Source: Nitrospirota bacterium
Lineage (GTDB): Bacteria > Nitrospirota > Thermodesulfovibrionia > Thermodesulfovibrionales > UBA6898
Direction of reading: 5' to 3'
Length of the DNA stretch: 64,000 bases
Assembly: GCA_003252075.1 (NCBI GenBank)
Contig: QKDO01000042.1
Location: 1 to 64,000, forward strand
In this document: positions 8,454 to 18,210 of the stretch, piece after piece
How positions within the stretch are numbered: the stretch's first letter is position 1
How the letters are laid out: every line of letters begins with the position of its first letter
Notes under the pieces: generated by a model
Told to the model about the DNA's origin: nothing
What the model saw: the letters and a program-made list of their open reading frames with translations, nothing else
Database searches by the model: none
Translations under genes and position numbers: made by a program

Positions 8454-10349
8454 ATTAAGCTGGTAGCAGAAGATGGAAGCGAGCGGAACATTAGCGAACT
8501 GTCCGACCTGGAAAAGCACCTTGCAAGATCAAAAGCCCTGGCGGTCAAGATCAATGGCCGGCTTTCCGACCTTAAAGCTCTTGAGACGATCAAAGAAAAT
8601 GACGCTGTCGAGGCAGTGACCTTTGATTCGGACGACGGTAAAAACATCTATCGCCACAGCACTTCCCATGTCATGGCCCACGCGGTGAAGAAGCTTTTCC
8701 CCGAAGCGAGGGTTGCCATCGGTCCGGCTATCCAGGACGGTTTCTATTACGACTTCGACATTGATAAAACATTTACCCCCGAAGATCTTGTCTCCATTGA
8801 AAAGGAAATGGAGAAGATCATTAAGAAAGATTCTCCGTTCGTATGCAGGCAGATACCGAGAGCGGAAGCGATCAGCCTGTTTGAATCAGTTGGCGAACAG
8901 TATAAAGTGGAACTGCTCAAGGAAATCCCTGATGAAATAGTGTCGGTGTATGAGGAAGACGGTTTTATTGACCTCTGCAGAGGACCGCATCTTCCCTCAA
9001 CGGGCAAAATCGCGGCTGTCAAGCTCCTGAGCATCGCCGGCGCTTACTGGCGGGGCGATGAAAAGAGAAAGATGCTGCAGAGAATCTACGGCACTTCATT
9101 CAGCAATCCCAAGGAACTGAAAAAGTATCTTGACTTCCTCGAAGAGGTCAAAAAAAGGGACCATAGGAGAATCGGCAAGGAACTTGATCTCTTCAGCATC
9201 AATGACGAGGTCGGCCCCGGCCTTATCCTCTGGCACCCAAATGGTGCACTGATACGAAAGACGATCGAGGATTTCTGGCGGGACGAGCATCTGAAGGCGG
9301 GTTACCAGCTTCTCTACAGTCCTCACATCGCACGACTTGATCTCTGGCGTACCAGCGGACACATTGACTTCTATCATGAGAACATGTATTCACCCATGGA
9401 AGTAGAGGGCACCCCCTATGAGATAAAGCCCATGAACTGTCCCTTCCATATCCATATCTATAAGAGCTCCCTGAAGAGCTACAGGGAATTTCCGGTCCGG
9501 TATGCTGAGTTGGGTACGGTATACCGCTTCGAACGGTCAGGTGTTCTCCACGGCCTGCTCCGGGTCCGCGGTTTTACCCAGGACGATGCCCATATCTTCG
9601 CACGTGAAGACCAGATCGAAGAAGAGATCCTTACGGTCCTTGATTTCATTCTTTTCATACTGCGCACCTTTGGATTCGAACAATTCGATACGTACCTGTC
9701 AACCCGTCCCGAAAAATATGTGGGGACCGACGAGCACTGGGAAAAGGCAACGGCTGCGCTCGAGAGCGCTTTGCGGGCGAAAGATCTTGCATACAGCATC
9801 GACGAGGGCGGAGGAGCTTTTTACGGCCCGAAAATCGATATCAAGGTGAAGGATTCCCTCGGGAGAGCCTGGCAGTGCAGCACGATCCAGGTTGATTTCA
9901 ATCTTCCTGAACGCTTTGACATGACGTACCGGGGCACGGATGGCAGGGAGCACCGTCCTATCATGGTCCACCGGGCACTGATGGGTTCACTCGAGCGGTT
10001 TTTCGGTGTGCTGGTCGAGCATTATGCTGGTGCATTTCCACTCTGGCTCGCACCGGTGCAGGTATCGGTGCTTACGATATCAGAAAAACATGCTCCCTAT
10101 GCCAGGGAAATAGCATCTGCTATGAGACAGAAGGGGATACGCGCTGAGCTTGATGCTGACAGCGAGAAGATCAGCAATAAGATAAGAAAAAGTACGGTGA
10201 AGAAGGTGCCCTATGCGATTGTCATTGGTGACAAGGAGTCGGAGCAGGGCAGCATGAGTCTGAGGAGGCGTAATGGGGAGAATGTCGGCCCTTTTACATG
10301 CGACGAACTCGTATCTTTTCTGCTAGAAGAGATCAATACCAGGAGGTGA
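8454..10349 (+). CDS. thrS: Threonine--tRNA ligase, probable ATT start
   Basis: Charges tRNA-Thr in the cytoplasm. About 631 residues, in order: TGS domain (KLVAEDGSERNISEL), editing domain with HSTSH and the CRGPH zinc-like motif, class II catalytic core with zinc-ligand C in MNCPFH, motif 3 (MGSLERFFGVLVEH), and an anticodon-binding domain. Homology runs up to the first codons after GGAGG (8440-8444). The frame there reads TAA (8427), CGT GAA AAG TGG AGG TAT GCA GTC ATT AAG, with no ATG, GTG or TTG. ATT at 8454, 9 nt from the Shine-Dalgarno, is the best start; the first ATG (8616) would delete the TGS domain. A 6-codon out-of-frame ATG reading frame at 8446 overlaps this start. Confidence 0.93.
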   Translation: MKLVAEDGSERNISELSDLEKHLARSKALAVKINGRLSDLKALETIKENDAVEAVTFDSDDGKNIYRHSTSHVMAHAVKKLFPEARVAIGPAIQDGFYYDFDIDKTFTPEDLVSIEKEMEKIIKKDSPFVCRQIPRAEAISLFESVGEQYKVELLKEIPDEIVSVYEEDGFIDLCRGPHLPSTGKIAAVKLLSIAGAYWRGDEKRKMLQRIYGTSFSNPKELKKYLDFLEEVKKRDHRRIGKELDLFSINDEVGPGLILWHPNGALIRKTIEDFWRDEHLKAGYQLLYSPHIARLDLWRTSGHIDFYHENMYSPMEVEGTPYEIKPMNCPFHIHIYKSSLKSYREFPVRYAELGTVYRFERSGVLHGLLRVRGFTQDDAHIFAREDQIEEEILTVLDFILFILRTFGFEQFDTYLSTRPEKYVGTDEHWEKATAALESALRAKDLAYSIDEGGGAFYGPKIDIKVKDSLGRAWQCSTIQVDFNLPERFDMTYRGTDGREHRPIMVHRALMGSLERFFGVLVEHYAGAFPLWLAPVQVSVLTISEKHAPYAREIASAMRQKGIRAELDADSEKISNKIRKSTVKKVPYAIVIGDKESEQGSMSLRRRNGENVGPFTCDELVSFLLEEINTRR

Positions 10350-10353
10350 AAAC

Positions 10354-10866
10354 ATCAGTAACCGGGACATCGGAAAAAACATCAGAGTAAATGAACAGAT
10401 CAGGGCGAAAGAGATCAGAGTTATCGACAGTGACGGCGGTCAGCTTGGCGTCATGTCGGTGCGCGAGGCCCTGGTTGTTGCGGACAAAAGGGAGCTCGAT
10501 CTTGTTGAAGTATCCCCTACGGCAAACCCGCCGGTATGCAAGATCCTCGATTTCGGCAAATATAAGTATCAGCTCCATAAGAAGCACACGCAGAGAAAGA
10601 CCATCGACGTCAAAGAAGTAAAAGTCAGACCCCAGGTCGGCGAGCATGATCTTCAGCTCAAGATCAGGAATATCAATCGTTTTATCGAAGAAGGCGACAA
10701 GGCCAAGGTTGTGATGTACTTCCGGGGCCGCGAGATCATACGGCCTGAACTCGGCATGAAGGTCTACGAACGGATTATCCAGAACCTCACCGGGAAGTAT
10801 CAGATCGAGCAGCAGCCCCGGCTTGAGGGAAATCACATCACCATGGTCGTTGCTCCAAAATCGTAA
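10354..10866 (+). CDS. infC: Translation initiation factor IF-3, ATC start
   Basis: IF-3 binds the 30S subunit and rejects non-canonical initiation codons. The 170-residue product begins SNRDIGKNIRVNEQIRA, the conserved IF-3 N-terminus, and continues through VKVRPQVGEHDLQLK to the C-terminal domain. The only start matching the homology is ATC at 10354, 7 nt after AGGAGG (10341-10346). No ATG/GTG/TTG occurs in frame before 10453, which would remove a third of the N-terminal domain. Rare starts at infC are known in E. coli (AUU), where they give autoregulation. The start lies 4 nt after the thrS stop. Confidence 0.95.
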   Translation: MSNRDIGKNIRVNEQIRAKEIRVIDSDGGQLGVMSVREALVVADKRELDLVEVSPTANPPVCKILDFGKYKYQLHKKHTQRKTIDVKEVKVRPQVGEHDLQLKIRNINRFIEEGDKAKVVMYFRGREIIRPELGMKVYERIIQNLTGKYQIEQQPRLEGNHITMVVAPKS

Positions 10867-10876
10867 TGCTTTCCCC

Positions 10877-10906
10877 GTGACAAAATAAATAAATTTGCAG
10901 TATAAT
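10877..10906 (+). promoter_or_regulatory. Internal promoter before rpmI
   Basis: GTGACA (10877-10882), an 18-bp spacer and a perfect TATAAT (10901-10906), between infC and rpmI. It would allow separate expression of rpmI-rplT. Confidence 0.65.
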
Positions 10907-10920
10907 ACTCACTCTCGTAC

Positions 10921-10947
10921 AGAAGCAGGCTTTCAGTCACTGCTTCT
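10921..10947 (+). promoter_or_regulatory. Leader hairpin of rpmI-rplT
   Basis: AGAAGCAG (10921-10928) pairs perfectly with CTGCTTCT (10940-10947), 11-nt loop, within the leader downstream of the TATAAT and upstream of the rpmI Shine-Dalgarno GGGAGG. Ribosomal protein L20 autoregulates this operon in several bacteria through leader structures. That this hairpin serves that role is inference. Confidence 0.4.
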
Positions 10948-10976
10948 CTGCAGGAATTTTATTATGGGAGGACAAG

Positions 10977-11174
10977 ATGCCAAAAATGAAGACGCATAGA
11001 GGTGCCGCCAAGCGGTTCAAGGTCACCGGAACCGGCAAGGTCATGAGACACAAAGGCTATAAGAGCCACCTTCTGACCGGAAAACCGGCGAAGCGGACCC
11101 GCAGCCTGCGCCAGTCGGCTATCGTTGCAAAGACCGACGAGAGGAACATCAAGACGCTTTTACCATATAGCTGA
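10977..11174 (+). CDS. rpmI: 50S ribosomal protein L35
   Basis: A 65-residue basic protein starting [20 protein letters not shown] after Met. It contains the [15 protein letters not shown] segment typical of L35 and has the normal family length. GGGAGG lies 8 nt before the ATG. Second part of the infC-rpmI-rplT cluster. Confidence 0.97.
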   Translation: MPKMKTHRGAAKRFKVTGTGKVMRHKGYKSHLLTGKPAKRTRSLRQSAIVAKTDERNIKTLLPYS

Positions 11175-11247
11175 GATTTTGCAGTTGCCGGGCAGGGCAG
11201 CGGTTATCATGCGCTCAGTCCGCTGAAAGAACCAGGAGGATAAGAAG

Positions 11248-11607
11248 ATGCCAAGGGCAAAAAGTGGTGTAAAAAATACCAGGAGCAGGAAGAAACTCCT
11301 TGCGAAGGCAAAAGGATTTTACGGGGGCAGGGGACGACTCGTCAAAGTAGCGAATGAGACTGTAGAGAAGGCGCTCCAGTATTCATATCGCGACCGCAGG
11401 GCAAAGAAGCGCGAGTTCCGCGCACTCTGGATCACGAGGATCAGCGCTGCAGTGCGCGCATTAGGACTCAATTACAGTCAGTTCATGTCAGGGCTCAAAA
11501 AAGCTGAGATCATGCTTGACAGAAAGGCACTCGCAAACATTGCATACCATGATCCCAAGGCATTCAGCCAGATCGCAGAAACGGTAAAGACAAAGCTCGC
11601 ATCATAA
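11248..11607 (+). CDS. rplT: 50S ribosomal protein L20
   Basis: A 119-residue protein: [20 protein letters not shown], then [35 protein letters not shown] and the conserved C-terminal [13 protein letters not shown]...[10 protein letters not shown]. Binds 23S rRNA early in 50S assembly and in several bacteria represses its own operon. AGGAGG lies 9 nt before the ATG. Confidence 0.97.
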   Translation: MPRAKSGVKNTRSRKKLLAKAKGFYGGRGRLVKVANETVEKALQYSYRDRRAKKREFRALWITRISAAVRALGLNYSQFMSGLKKAEIMLDRKALANIAYHDPKAFSQIAETVKTKLAS

Positions 11608-11614
11608 TGCCGCG

Positions 11615-12628
11615 GTGAATGATCTGCTTTCCCTTAAACAGTCCTTTCTTGACGACCTCAGCGCAGTTTCGGATATAACAGATCTTCAGCAGCTCAAGGC
11701 AAAATACACCGGACGGAAGGGGCTGGTAACGGGACAGCTGAAGGCCCTATCCTCAGTTCCTCCTGAGGAACGGCCGCTCTTCGGCAGGGCTGTCAATGAA
11801 CTGAAGTTTTTTGTCGACCAGACCATAGATCAAAAAGAGGAATCACTGAAGGATATTGAGAAGCAGAAACGCCTTCAGGCAGAAAAGATCGATATAACCC
11901 TCCCCGGCAAGCCAAGCCATGCAGGCAGGTTCCATCCCCTGAACAGGGTCCTTCAGGAGATCAAGGATATTTTTGTATCCATGGGCTTCGGTATAGAAGA
12001 AGGACCCGAAGTCGAGCTTGATTATTACAACTTCGAGGCGCTCAACATTCCCCGGCACCATCCCGCCAGGGACATGCAGGACACATTCTATGTTTCTGAC
12101 GATGTTGTGCTCAGGACCCATACGTCTCCGGTGCAGGTGAGGGTCATGGAAAAGAAACGGCCGCCGCTCAAGATCATAGCTCCGGGAAAAGTCTATCGAT
12201 GCGATGCTGATATCTCGCATACACCCATGTTTCATCAGGTTGAGGGTCTCATGGTGGATGCAGGCATCTCCTTCAGCGACCTGAAAGGGGTGCTGGAGCT
12301 TTTTATACGCAGTTTTTTCGGCAAGGGCACGCCTGTGCGTTTCCGGCCGAGCTATTTCCCTTTTACGGAGCCGAGTGCTGAGGTGGATATCGGCTGCATC
12401 TTCTGTGCAGGGAAGGGGTGCAGGGTATGCAAGACAACCGGGTGGCTTGAGGTTATGGGATGCGGCATGGTCAATCCGAAGGTCTTCGAGATGTCCGGCT
12501 ACGCGTCCGACGAATACACCGGATTTGCCTTTGGCATGGGCGTGGAAAGGCTTACGATGCTGAAGTATGCGATAGATGACATACGCTTGTTCTATGAAAA
12601 TGACCTCAGGTTTTTAAGACAGTTTTAG
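11615..12628 (+). CDS. pheS: Phenylalanine--tRNA ligase alpha subunit
   Basis: 337 residues, normal for PheS. An N-terminal coiled-coil (about 1-85) is followed by the class II core: motif 1 region ([21 protein letters not shown]), motif 2 ([17 protein letters not shown]) and motif 3 ([21 protein letters not shown]). It also has the [16 protein letters not shown] cysteine cluster. Forms an alpha2-beta2 enzyme with PheT. Start GTG at 11615, 7 nt after the rplT stop, with a weak Shine-Dalgarno; coupling to rplT translation is likely. Confidence 0.95.
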   Translation: MNDLLSLKQSFLDDLSAVSDITDLQQLKAKYTGRKGLVTGQLKALSSVPPEERPLFGRAVNELKFFVDQTIDQKEESLKDIEKQKRLQAEKIDITLPGKPSHAGRFHPLNRVLQEIKDIFVSMGFGIEEGPEVELDYYNFEALNIPRHHPARDMQDTFYVSDDVVLRTHTSPVQVRVMEKKRPPLKIIAPGKVYRCDADISHTPMFHQVEGLMVDAGISFSDLKGVLELFIRSFFGKGTPVRFRPSYFPFTEPSAEVDIGCIFCAGKGCRVCKTTGWLEVMGCGMVNPKVFEMSGYASDEYTGFAFGMGVERLTMLKYAIDDIRLFYENDLRFLRQF

Positions 12629-12638
12629 GGAGACGACA

Positions 12639-14705
12639 ATGCGTATATCGCTCGACTGGATAAAGGAATTCGTTGCTCTCAGCGCAGGACCGGAGGAGAT
12701 TGCCCACCGGCTTACTATGGCAGGGCTGGAGATAGAGGGCATGGAGAGTGTTGGCGGTGATGTTGTTATGGAGGTGAACGTAACGCCCAACAGGCCTGAC
12801 TGCCTAAGCATCCTCGGCATTGCCCGGGAAGTCGCTTCGGTTTTCGGCGTGCCGCTGAGTTTGCCGAAAACGGAGATAGCCGGAAGGCTCGATCCTTCTG
12901 ACGTCCAGGTGGTCATTGATGATCCGGACCTTTGCGCCCGGTATGCCGGAAGGTCGATCCGCGGGGTTTCTGTTGCGCCGTCTCCGGGATGGATGCAGAA
13001 AAAACTTGAAAAGTGCGGCATCAGGGCCATCAATAATGTGGTTGATGTTACGAACTATGTACTTTTGGAGCTTGGACATCCCCTGCATGCATTTGATGCC
13101 GACAGGCTGGCGGGGAAGAAGATTCGGGTGGCAAGGGCAGGAAGGGACAGAAGCATAACAACACTTGACGGTGCGGAGAGAAAGCTCGAAGAGGATACGC
13201 TGCTCATATGGGATGCAGCGACCCCGGTAGCTGTTGCCGGTATTATGGGTGGATCAGGCTCATCCGTAACTGAGGCGACGAACAACATCTTTCTTGAAAG
13301 TGCTTACTTCACCCCGTCATCGATCAGGAAATCTTCCAAAGCGCTCGGCCTGAAGAGCGAGTCATCCTACCGGTTCGAGCGCGGGACAGACCGGGTATTC
13401 CTCGAACATGCCCTGAACAGGGCCGCGCTTCTCATCGCAGAGGTCGGCGGCGGTACGGTCAGGGATATCGTGGACGTCTATCCGGTCAAGTTCAGCCCTG
13501 TTGCGATTACCGTTTCCTACCGGAAGGTAAATGCTCTTATCGGCGTCGACATACCGCATGATTTGATGCGGAGACTGCTCGACAGGATCGGCGTCAGGAC
13601 CGAAGACAGGGGAGAGGAGTTTATTGCGTTTCCTCCTGCATTTAGAGGCGATATCACAGATTCCGTGGACATCGTGGAAGAGGTAGCACGCTGCTATGGA
13701 TACGAGAATATCCCTGCACGGGTACCGCGGACCATGCTTTCTGAAGGAACGTTGAACCTGCGGGAGAGGACCGTACAGAAAATACGGGAATCGATCCGAA
13801 AATCGGGGTTTTATGAAGTGGTCAACTTCAGCTTTATGAACAGTGCTGACCTTGATATCCTTTCTATTGCGGAGCATGTGAATGAACACCGGCGCAGGCA
13901 CATCATGCTGAAAAATCCCCTGAGACAGGAAGAGTGCCTGATGAGGACGACGCTTATGCCGTCCCTGATACGGAGTTTTCTCTATAATCACGCACGGGGA
14001 CTCAAAGACATTCGCCTTTTCGAGTTGTCACGGGTGTTCATTGACTGGGGAAAGCAGCTGCCGAGCGAAGGGCTGAGGCTTGCCGGAATATTTTTCCAGG
14101 ACGCTACGCCGGTCATCTGGAAGGATGCTGTCCCGCCATTCTATCTGGTAAAAGGAGCGATCGAAGCCCTGTTTGAGGAAATACGTCTCAAAGAGTTTTC
14201 TCTGGTGCCATCTCATGAGGCGTTTCTGCATCCCGGCAAGTCTGCTGACATACTGTGTGCAGATGCGAAGATCGGTTATATGGGGGAACTGGGGCCTCAG
14301 GTTATCGAGCGGCTTGATATGAAAGTGCACAAGCCGCAGGTAATGGTATTCGAGATCGATGTCGATACCCTGATGACGCATCTCGACCGGAAGATTGTAT
14401 ACCGGCAGATACCGAGATATCCGGCCATCGAACGGGATATAGCCCTGATCATCGATGATCATATAAGTGCGGCCGATGTGCTGGAGCTCTTCCGTCGTTA
14501 TCATGCGGAGATCATCGAGCAGATCGAGCTTTTTGATTACTACAAGGGAAAGAACATGCCACAGGAGAAGAAAAGCCTTGGGGTCCGGTTGACCTACCGA
14601 AGCAAGGAAAGGACTCTTGCCGAAACCGAGGTTGAGCCGGTCCATGCTGCCCTGGTCGATTTCATCACCGCAGCGACGGGAGCAACGATCAGGGGAGCGG
14701 CCTGA
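12639..14705 (+). CDS. pheT: Phenylalanine--tRNA ligase beta subunit
   Basis: 688 residues, shorter than E. coli PheT (~795) because the N-terminal EMAP/tRNA-binding-like domain is absent. The protein enters almost at once into the B1/B3-B4 editing region (MEVNVTPNRPDCLSILGIAREVA), followed by B5 domains, a class II-like core (RFERGTDR, SSYRFERG) and a C-terminal ferredoxin-like anticodon-binding domain (RYPAIERDIALIID). The shorter type occurs in several bacterial groups. GGAG lies 8 nt before the ATG, 10 nt after pheS. Confidence 0.94.
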   Translation: MRISLDWIKEFVALSAGPEEIAHRLTMAGLEIEGMESVGGDVVMEVNVTPNRPDCLSILGIAREVASVFGVPLSLPKTEIAGRLDPSDVQVVIDDPDLCARYAGRSIRGVSVAPSPGWMQKKLEKCGIRAINNVVDVTNYVLLELGHPLHAFDADRLAGKKIRVARAGRDRSITTLDGAERKLEEDTLLIWDAATPVAVAGIMGGSGSSVTEATNNIFLESAYFTPSSIRKSSKALGLKSESSYRFERGTDRVFLEHALNRAALLIAEVGGGTVRDIVDVYPVKFSPVAITVSYRKVNALIGVDIPHDLMRRLLDRIGVRTEDRGEEFIAFPPAFRGDITDSVDIVEEVARCYGYENIPARVPRTMLSEGTLNLRERTVQKIRESIRKSGFYEVVNFSFMNSADLDILSIAEHVNEHRRRHIMLKNPLRQEECLMRTTLMPSLIRSFLYNHARGLKDIRLFELSRVFIDWGKQLPSEGLRLAGIFFQDATPVIWKDAVPPFYLVKGAIEALFEEIRLKEFSLVPSHEAFLHPGKSADILCADAKIGYMGELGPQVIERLDMKVHKPQVMVFEIDVDTLMTHLDRKIVYRQIPRYPAIERDIALIIDDHISAADVLELFRRYHAEIIEQIELFDYYKGKNMPQEKKSLGVRLTYRSKERTLAETEVEPVHAALVDFITAATGATIRGAA

Positions 14706-14909
14706 TCACCCTTTTATCTTGTAGCCTGCCTTTACAATTGCCGCCTCAATATCCTTCTGAGAGGTTTTGGTATCGTCAAAGCTGACATCTGCCTTACCCA
14801 CTTCAACATTTAGGTTATTGATGCCGGAAAGTGCCTCGATCGCCTTCTTTACTCTCATTACACAGTGCATGCAGGACATGCCGTCAATCATGATGGTTGA
14901 TTCTGACAT
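14706..14909 (-). CDS. Heavy-metal-associated (copper-chaperone-like) protein
   Basis: A 67-residue single HMA domain: IMIDGMSCMHCVMRVKKAI with the metal-binding MxCxxC (residues about 11-15), and a betaalphabetabetaalphabeta pattern ending GYKIKG. Probably a cytoplasmic Cu(I) carrier similar to CopZ. No copper ATPase is adjacent. AAAGGAGA lies 5 nt before the ATG at 14909; an upstream in-frame ATG at 14987 lacks a Shine-Dalgarno. It converges on pheT. Confidence 0.85.
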   Translation of the reverse strand: MSESTIMIDGMSCMHCVMRVKKAIEALSGINNLNVEVGKADVSFDDTKTSQKDIEAAIVKAGYKIKG

Positions 14910-15228
14910 ACATTCTCCTTTGATCTGCCCGTGATGTCGAACGGGGCGTTCATATGTATGGTACGGCAATAATTCATGAAAAAGCAAACAAGGGAGAAGC
15001 AGATACGGGCCGCGGGTTCAGGTGTTACCGGTAGGATCGTGTTCTGAAATCAGCCCGGAACGCCGGTATGAAGTATTCAGTTCCTTACACGGTTCGAGCT
15101 GCTTTCGTTCGAGGAGATTGCCTAAAAGTCTTTTATCCTAAATAGTTGCAGCTTGCATCAAGAGAAAAGGCTGGATAAAGGGGGGAATACTCTGTTAAAA
15201 TTACACCGATTTTTTCCAGGGAGGGTTT
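14910..15228. other. Divergent intergenic region
   Basis: About 320 bp between the leftward HMA gene and rightward fabG. It must hold both promoters, but no strong -35/-10 pair is obvious. The fabG Shine-Dalgarno is AGGGAGGG at about 15218-15225. Confidence 0.4.
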
Positions 15229-15969
15229 ATGGAACTGAAGGGACAGGTTGTCATGGTGACCGGCGGAGCGCGCGGTATCGGTCGGGCAATAGCAGAAAAG
15301 TTTGCAGCAAAAGGGGCTGATCTGGTCATTGCGGACGTATCTCTCCAGAGCGCAGAGGAGACTGCCCGTGAACTGTCACAGACAGGGGTAAGAGCCAAAG
15401 CTGCCAATCTGGACGTCTCGAAGGCAGCTGATGTCATGAGGGTTTTTGAGGAAGTAATGAAGGATTTCGGAAGGCTGGATGTGCTGGTCAACAATGCCGG
15501 AATCACCAGAGATGGTCTTCTGTTACGGATGAAGGAGGAGGACTGGGATCTTGTCCTCAGCATTAACCTGAAAGGGGTTTTCCTCTGTTCAAAGGAGGCG
15601 GTTAAGGTGATGGTGAAGCAGCGGAATGGCAGGATCGTCAATATCGCATCGGTTGTGGCCTTCATGGGCAATCCCGGCCAGGCAAACTACAGCGCTTCAA
15701 AGGCCGGCATCATCGGCCTTACCAAAACAACGGCACGGGAATATGCCAACCGGGGTATTACCGTAAATGCCGTGGCTCCCGGTTTCATCTCCACGGCAAT
15801 GACTGACGCGCTGAGTGAAAATATCAAACAGGAAATGTTAAAATCTATCCCAATCGGAAAGTTCGGTTCCGTTGATGATGTTGCACATGCGGTCGTGTTT
15901 TTTGCAGAACCGGGCAATGGATATATCACGGGTCAGGTGATACATGTGAACGGCGGCATGTATATGTAG
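15229..15969 (+). CDS. fabG: 3-oxoacyl-[acyl-carrier-protein] reductase
   Basis: A 246-residue short-chain dehydrogenase that reduces beta-ketoacyl-ACP with NADPH in fatty acid elongation. Cofactor glycine motif GGARGIGRAIAEKF (about residues 11-24), NNAG (about 87-90), catalytic Ser of IASVVAF and Tyr/Lys of YSASKAG, and the C-terminal GQVIHVNGGMYM expected for FabG. First gene of fabG-acpP-fabF-rnc. Confidence 0.95.
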   Translation: MELKGQVVMVTGGARGIGRAIAEKFAAKGADLVIADVSLQSAEETARELSQTGVRAKAANLDVSKAADVMRVFEEVMKDFGRLDVLVNNAGITRDGLLLRMKEEDWDLVLSINLKGVFLCSKEAVKVMVKQRNGRIVNIASVVAFMGNPGQANYSASKAGIIGLTKTTAREYANRGITVNAVAPGFISTAMTDALSENIKQEMLKSIPIGKFGSVDDVAHAVVFFAEPGNGYITGQVIHVNGGMYM

Positions 15970-16025
15970 GTCCTGTGCAGGTGATGTGGTGAAATTACGA
16001 GTGAAAATCAACTGGAGGTAAGAGA

Positions 16026-16256
16026 ATGGTAGATGAAAAAGTAAAGGAGATTATCGCGAAGCAACTTGGCGTGAATGCTGCTGAGATTACACCGGAGTCC
16101 TCATTTGTAGAAGATCTTGGTGCGGATTCTCTGGATACGGTTGAACTTGTCATGGCATTCGAGGAGGCTTTCAATATCGAGATACCTGACGAAGACGCTG
16201 AAAAGATCCAGAAGGTCAAGGACGCCGTCGAATATATCAAAAACAAACAGGCTTGA
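16026..16256 (+). CDS. acpP: Acyl carrier protein
   Basis: A 76-residue acidic protein carrying growing acyl chains on 4'-phosphopantetheine at Ser35 of the DSL motif ([17 protein letters not shown]). Length and sequence are standard. GGAGG lies about 8 nt before the ATG. Its TGA overlaps the fabF start as TGATG. Confidence 0.97.
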   Translation: MVDEKVKEIIAKQLGVNAAEITPESSFVEDLGADSLDTVELVMAFEEAFNIEIPDEDAEKIQKVKDAVEYIKNKQA

Positions 16257-17500
16257 TGGATAAAAGACGTGTCGTAGTAACCGGGCTCGGACTTGTCACC
16301 CCTCTCGGCATCGGTGTTGAGAAGAGCTGGGAGGGTCTTATCCAGGGAAGATCGGGCATCCGGAAAATCACCCATTTCGATGCAGCAGCGTTTCCCACCC
16401 AGATCGCAGGTGAGGTCCATGGTTTCAACCCTGAAGAGTTTATCGAGATCAAGGAGATAAAGAAGATGGATAGGTTTATCCACTTCGGTATTGCTGCCTC
16501 GGCCATGGCTATGGAAGATTCCGGCCTTAAGATCGACAAGACCAATGCACCCCGTGTGGGTGTCTATGTCGGCGCCGGTATGGGGGGGCTTCCGGCCATT
16601 GAGCATTACCATAAGGTTCTTCTGGAAAAAGGCCCGAGGAAGATAACACCGTTCTTTATCCCCATGCTCATCATCAATCTTGCTGCAGGGCAGATATCCA
16701 TTCGGTTTGGCGCCAAAGGCCCTAATTCGGCGCCGGCCACTGCGTGCGCGACCGGCAGCCACGCAATTGGCGACGCCTTCAAGGTAATCCAGCGGGGAGA
16801 TGCCGAGGCCATGATAGCCGGAGGAACCGAGTCCGTGATCACTGCCATGGGTATTGGCGGATTCAATGCCATGAAGGCCCTTTCCACGCGTAATAACGAG
16901 CCGGAAAAGGCGAGCAGGCCCTTTGACAGGGACAGGGATGGTTTTGTCATGGGAGAGGGAGCGGGTATTGTTATTCTTGAAGAGCTCGCCCATGCACAAC
17001 AGCGTGGTGCGCAGATCTATGCCGAGCTCATCGGCTACGGACTGACGGGTGATGCATACCATATCACCTCTCCGGCGCCGGGAGGCGAGGGGGCTGCCCG
17101 TTGTATGGCCATGGCAATTCATGATGCGGGCATTTCTCCGTCTGAGGTTGGCTATATCAATGCCCATGGTACCTCGACCAAGCATGGTGATGAGCTTGAA
17201 ACGCTTGCGATCAAGAATGTTTTCGGAGATCATGCCTATAAACTGTCAGTGAGCTCAACGAAGTCGATGACCGGCCATCTGCTCGGCGCAGCCGGAGGCG
17301 TTGAAGCGGTGATCAGCGTTCTGAGCATCCATCACAATATGATGCCGCCTACCATAAATCTTGACAACCCTGACGAGGGTTGCGACCTCGATTATGTGGC
17401 CCACAAGGCAAGACCTGCCACGGTCGGTTGCGCGTTGTCGAACTCTTTCGGTTTTGGTGGGACGAATGCCTGTCTTCTGTTTAAGAAATTCGATCATTGA
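16256..17500 (+). CDS. fabF: 3-oxoacyl-[acyl-carrier-protein] synthase II
   Basis: 414 residues; condenses malonyl-ACP with acyl-ACP. Thiolase-fold catalytic triad: Cys in [15 protein letters not shown], His in [11 protein letters not shown], His in [15 protein letters not shown]-terminal [10 protein letters not shown]. The ATG at 16256 overlaps the acpP stop; a TTG one codon upstream is in frame but less likely. Its stop overlaps the rnc start. Confidence 0.96.
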   Translation: MDKRRVVVTGLGLVTPLGIGVEKSWEGLIQGRSGIRKITHFDAAAFPTQIAGEVHGFNPEEFIEIKEIKKMDRFIHFGIAASAMAMEDSGLKIDKTNAPRVGVYVGAGMGGLPAIEHYHKVLLEKGPRKITPFFIPMLIINLAAGQISIRFGAKGPNSAPATACATGSHAIGDAFKVIQRGDAEAMIAGGTESVITAMGIGGFNAMKALSTRNNEPEKASRPFDRDRDGFVMGEGAGIVILEELAHAQQRGAQIYAELIGYGLTGDAYHITSPAPGGEGAARCMAMAIHDAGISPSEVGYINAHGTSTKHGDELETLAIKNVFGDHAYKLSVSSTKSMTGHLLGAAGGVEAVISVLSIHHNMMPPTINLDNPDEGCDLDYVAHKARPATVGCALSNSFGFGGTNACLLFKKFDH

Positions 17501-18210
17501 GCCGTAAGAGTGCCAGCCAGTTTCTCCCTCTCATTGAACAACGGCTGGGATATGCATTTACAAACCGGCAGTTGCTCCTTGAAGCGCTGACGCACAAGTC
17601 ATACTACCACGAGAACAAAGAAGGAGCATCTCAGCCTAATGAGCGCCTTGAGTTTCTTGGCGATTCGGTCATCGGCCTTGTCGTCGTGGAATATCTCTTT
17701 CTCCATAAATCAGCATATACGGAGTCTGTGCTCGCAAAAATAAAATCCTATATCGTCAGCGAACCGGTCTTCGCTGAGATTGCGGCTTCACTTTCCCTCG
17801 GTGAATACCTTCTTCTCGGGAAAGGGGAGACGTCGACCGGGGGAAGGACGAAAAAGTCCATCCTGGCGAATGCTTTTGAGGCAGTTGCAGGAGCTGTTTA
17901 CCTGGATGGGGGATTCGAGCGGGCACGGGATATCATCTGCCGGCTGTTCAGCGAGCGTATGGAGACCGCACTTGACAGCGGGCAGTTTTTCGATTACAAG
18001 ACAGAACTTCAGGAACGTACGCAGCTGGCATACGGGAAACTGCCGGAATACCGGGTAATCAGCCAGCTGGGAGAGGAGCACCAGCGGATATTCACTGTAT
18101 CGGTATCCCTCAACGGAAGGCTTCTCGGCACCGCCTCCGGACGGCGGAAAAAAGAGGCTGAGACGCTCGCCGCAAAAGAAGCGCTGGAGAAACTGCAGGA
18201 TCAGCGATAA
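17497..18210 (+). CDS. rnc: Ribonuclease III
   Basis: 237 residues. The RNase III signature [16 protein letters not shown] (about residues 43-58) contains the metal-binding acidic residues. A second acidic cluster ([16 protein letters not shown]) and a C-terminal dsRNA-binding domain (TELQERTQ...[15 protein letters not shown]) follow. Cleaves double-stranded RNA, including rRNA precursors. TTG start at 17497 overlapping the fabF stop by 4 nt; no better start exists. Its 3' end overlaps that of convergent yajQ by 10 bp. Confidence 0.95.
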   Translation: MSRKSASQFLPLIEQRLGYAFTNRQLLLEALTHKSYYHENKEGASQPNERLEFLGDSVIGLVVVEYLFLHKSAYTESVLAKIKSYIVSEPVFAEIAASLSLGEYLLLGKGETSTGGRTKKSILANAFEAVAGAVYLDGGFERARDIICRLFSERMETALDSGQFFDYKTELQERTQLAYGKLPEYRVISQLGEEHQRIFTVSVSLNGRLLGTASGRRKKEAETLAAKEALEKLQDQR

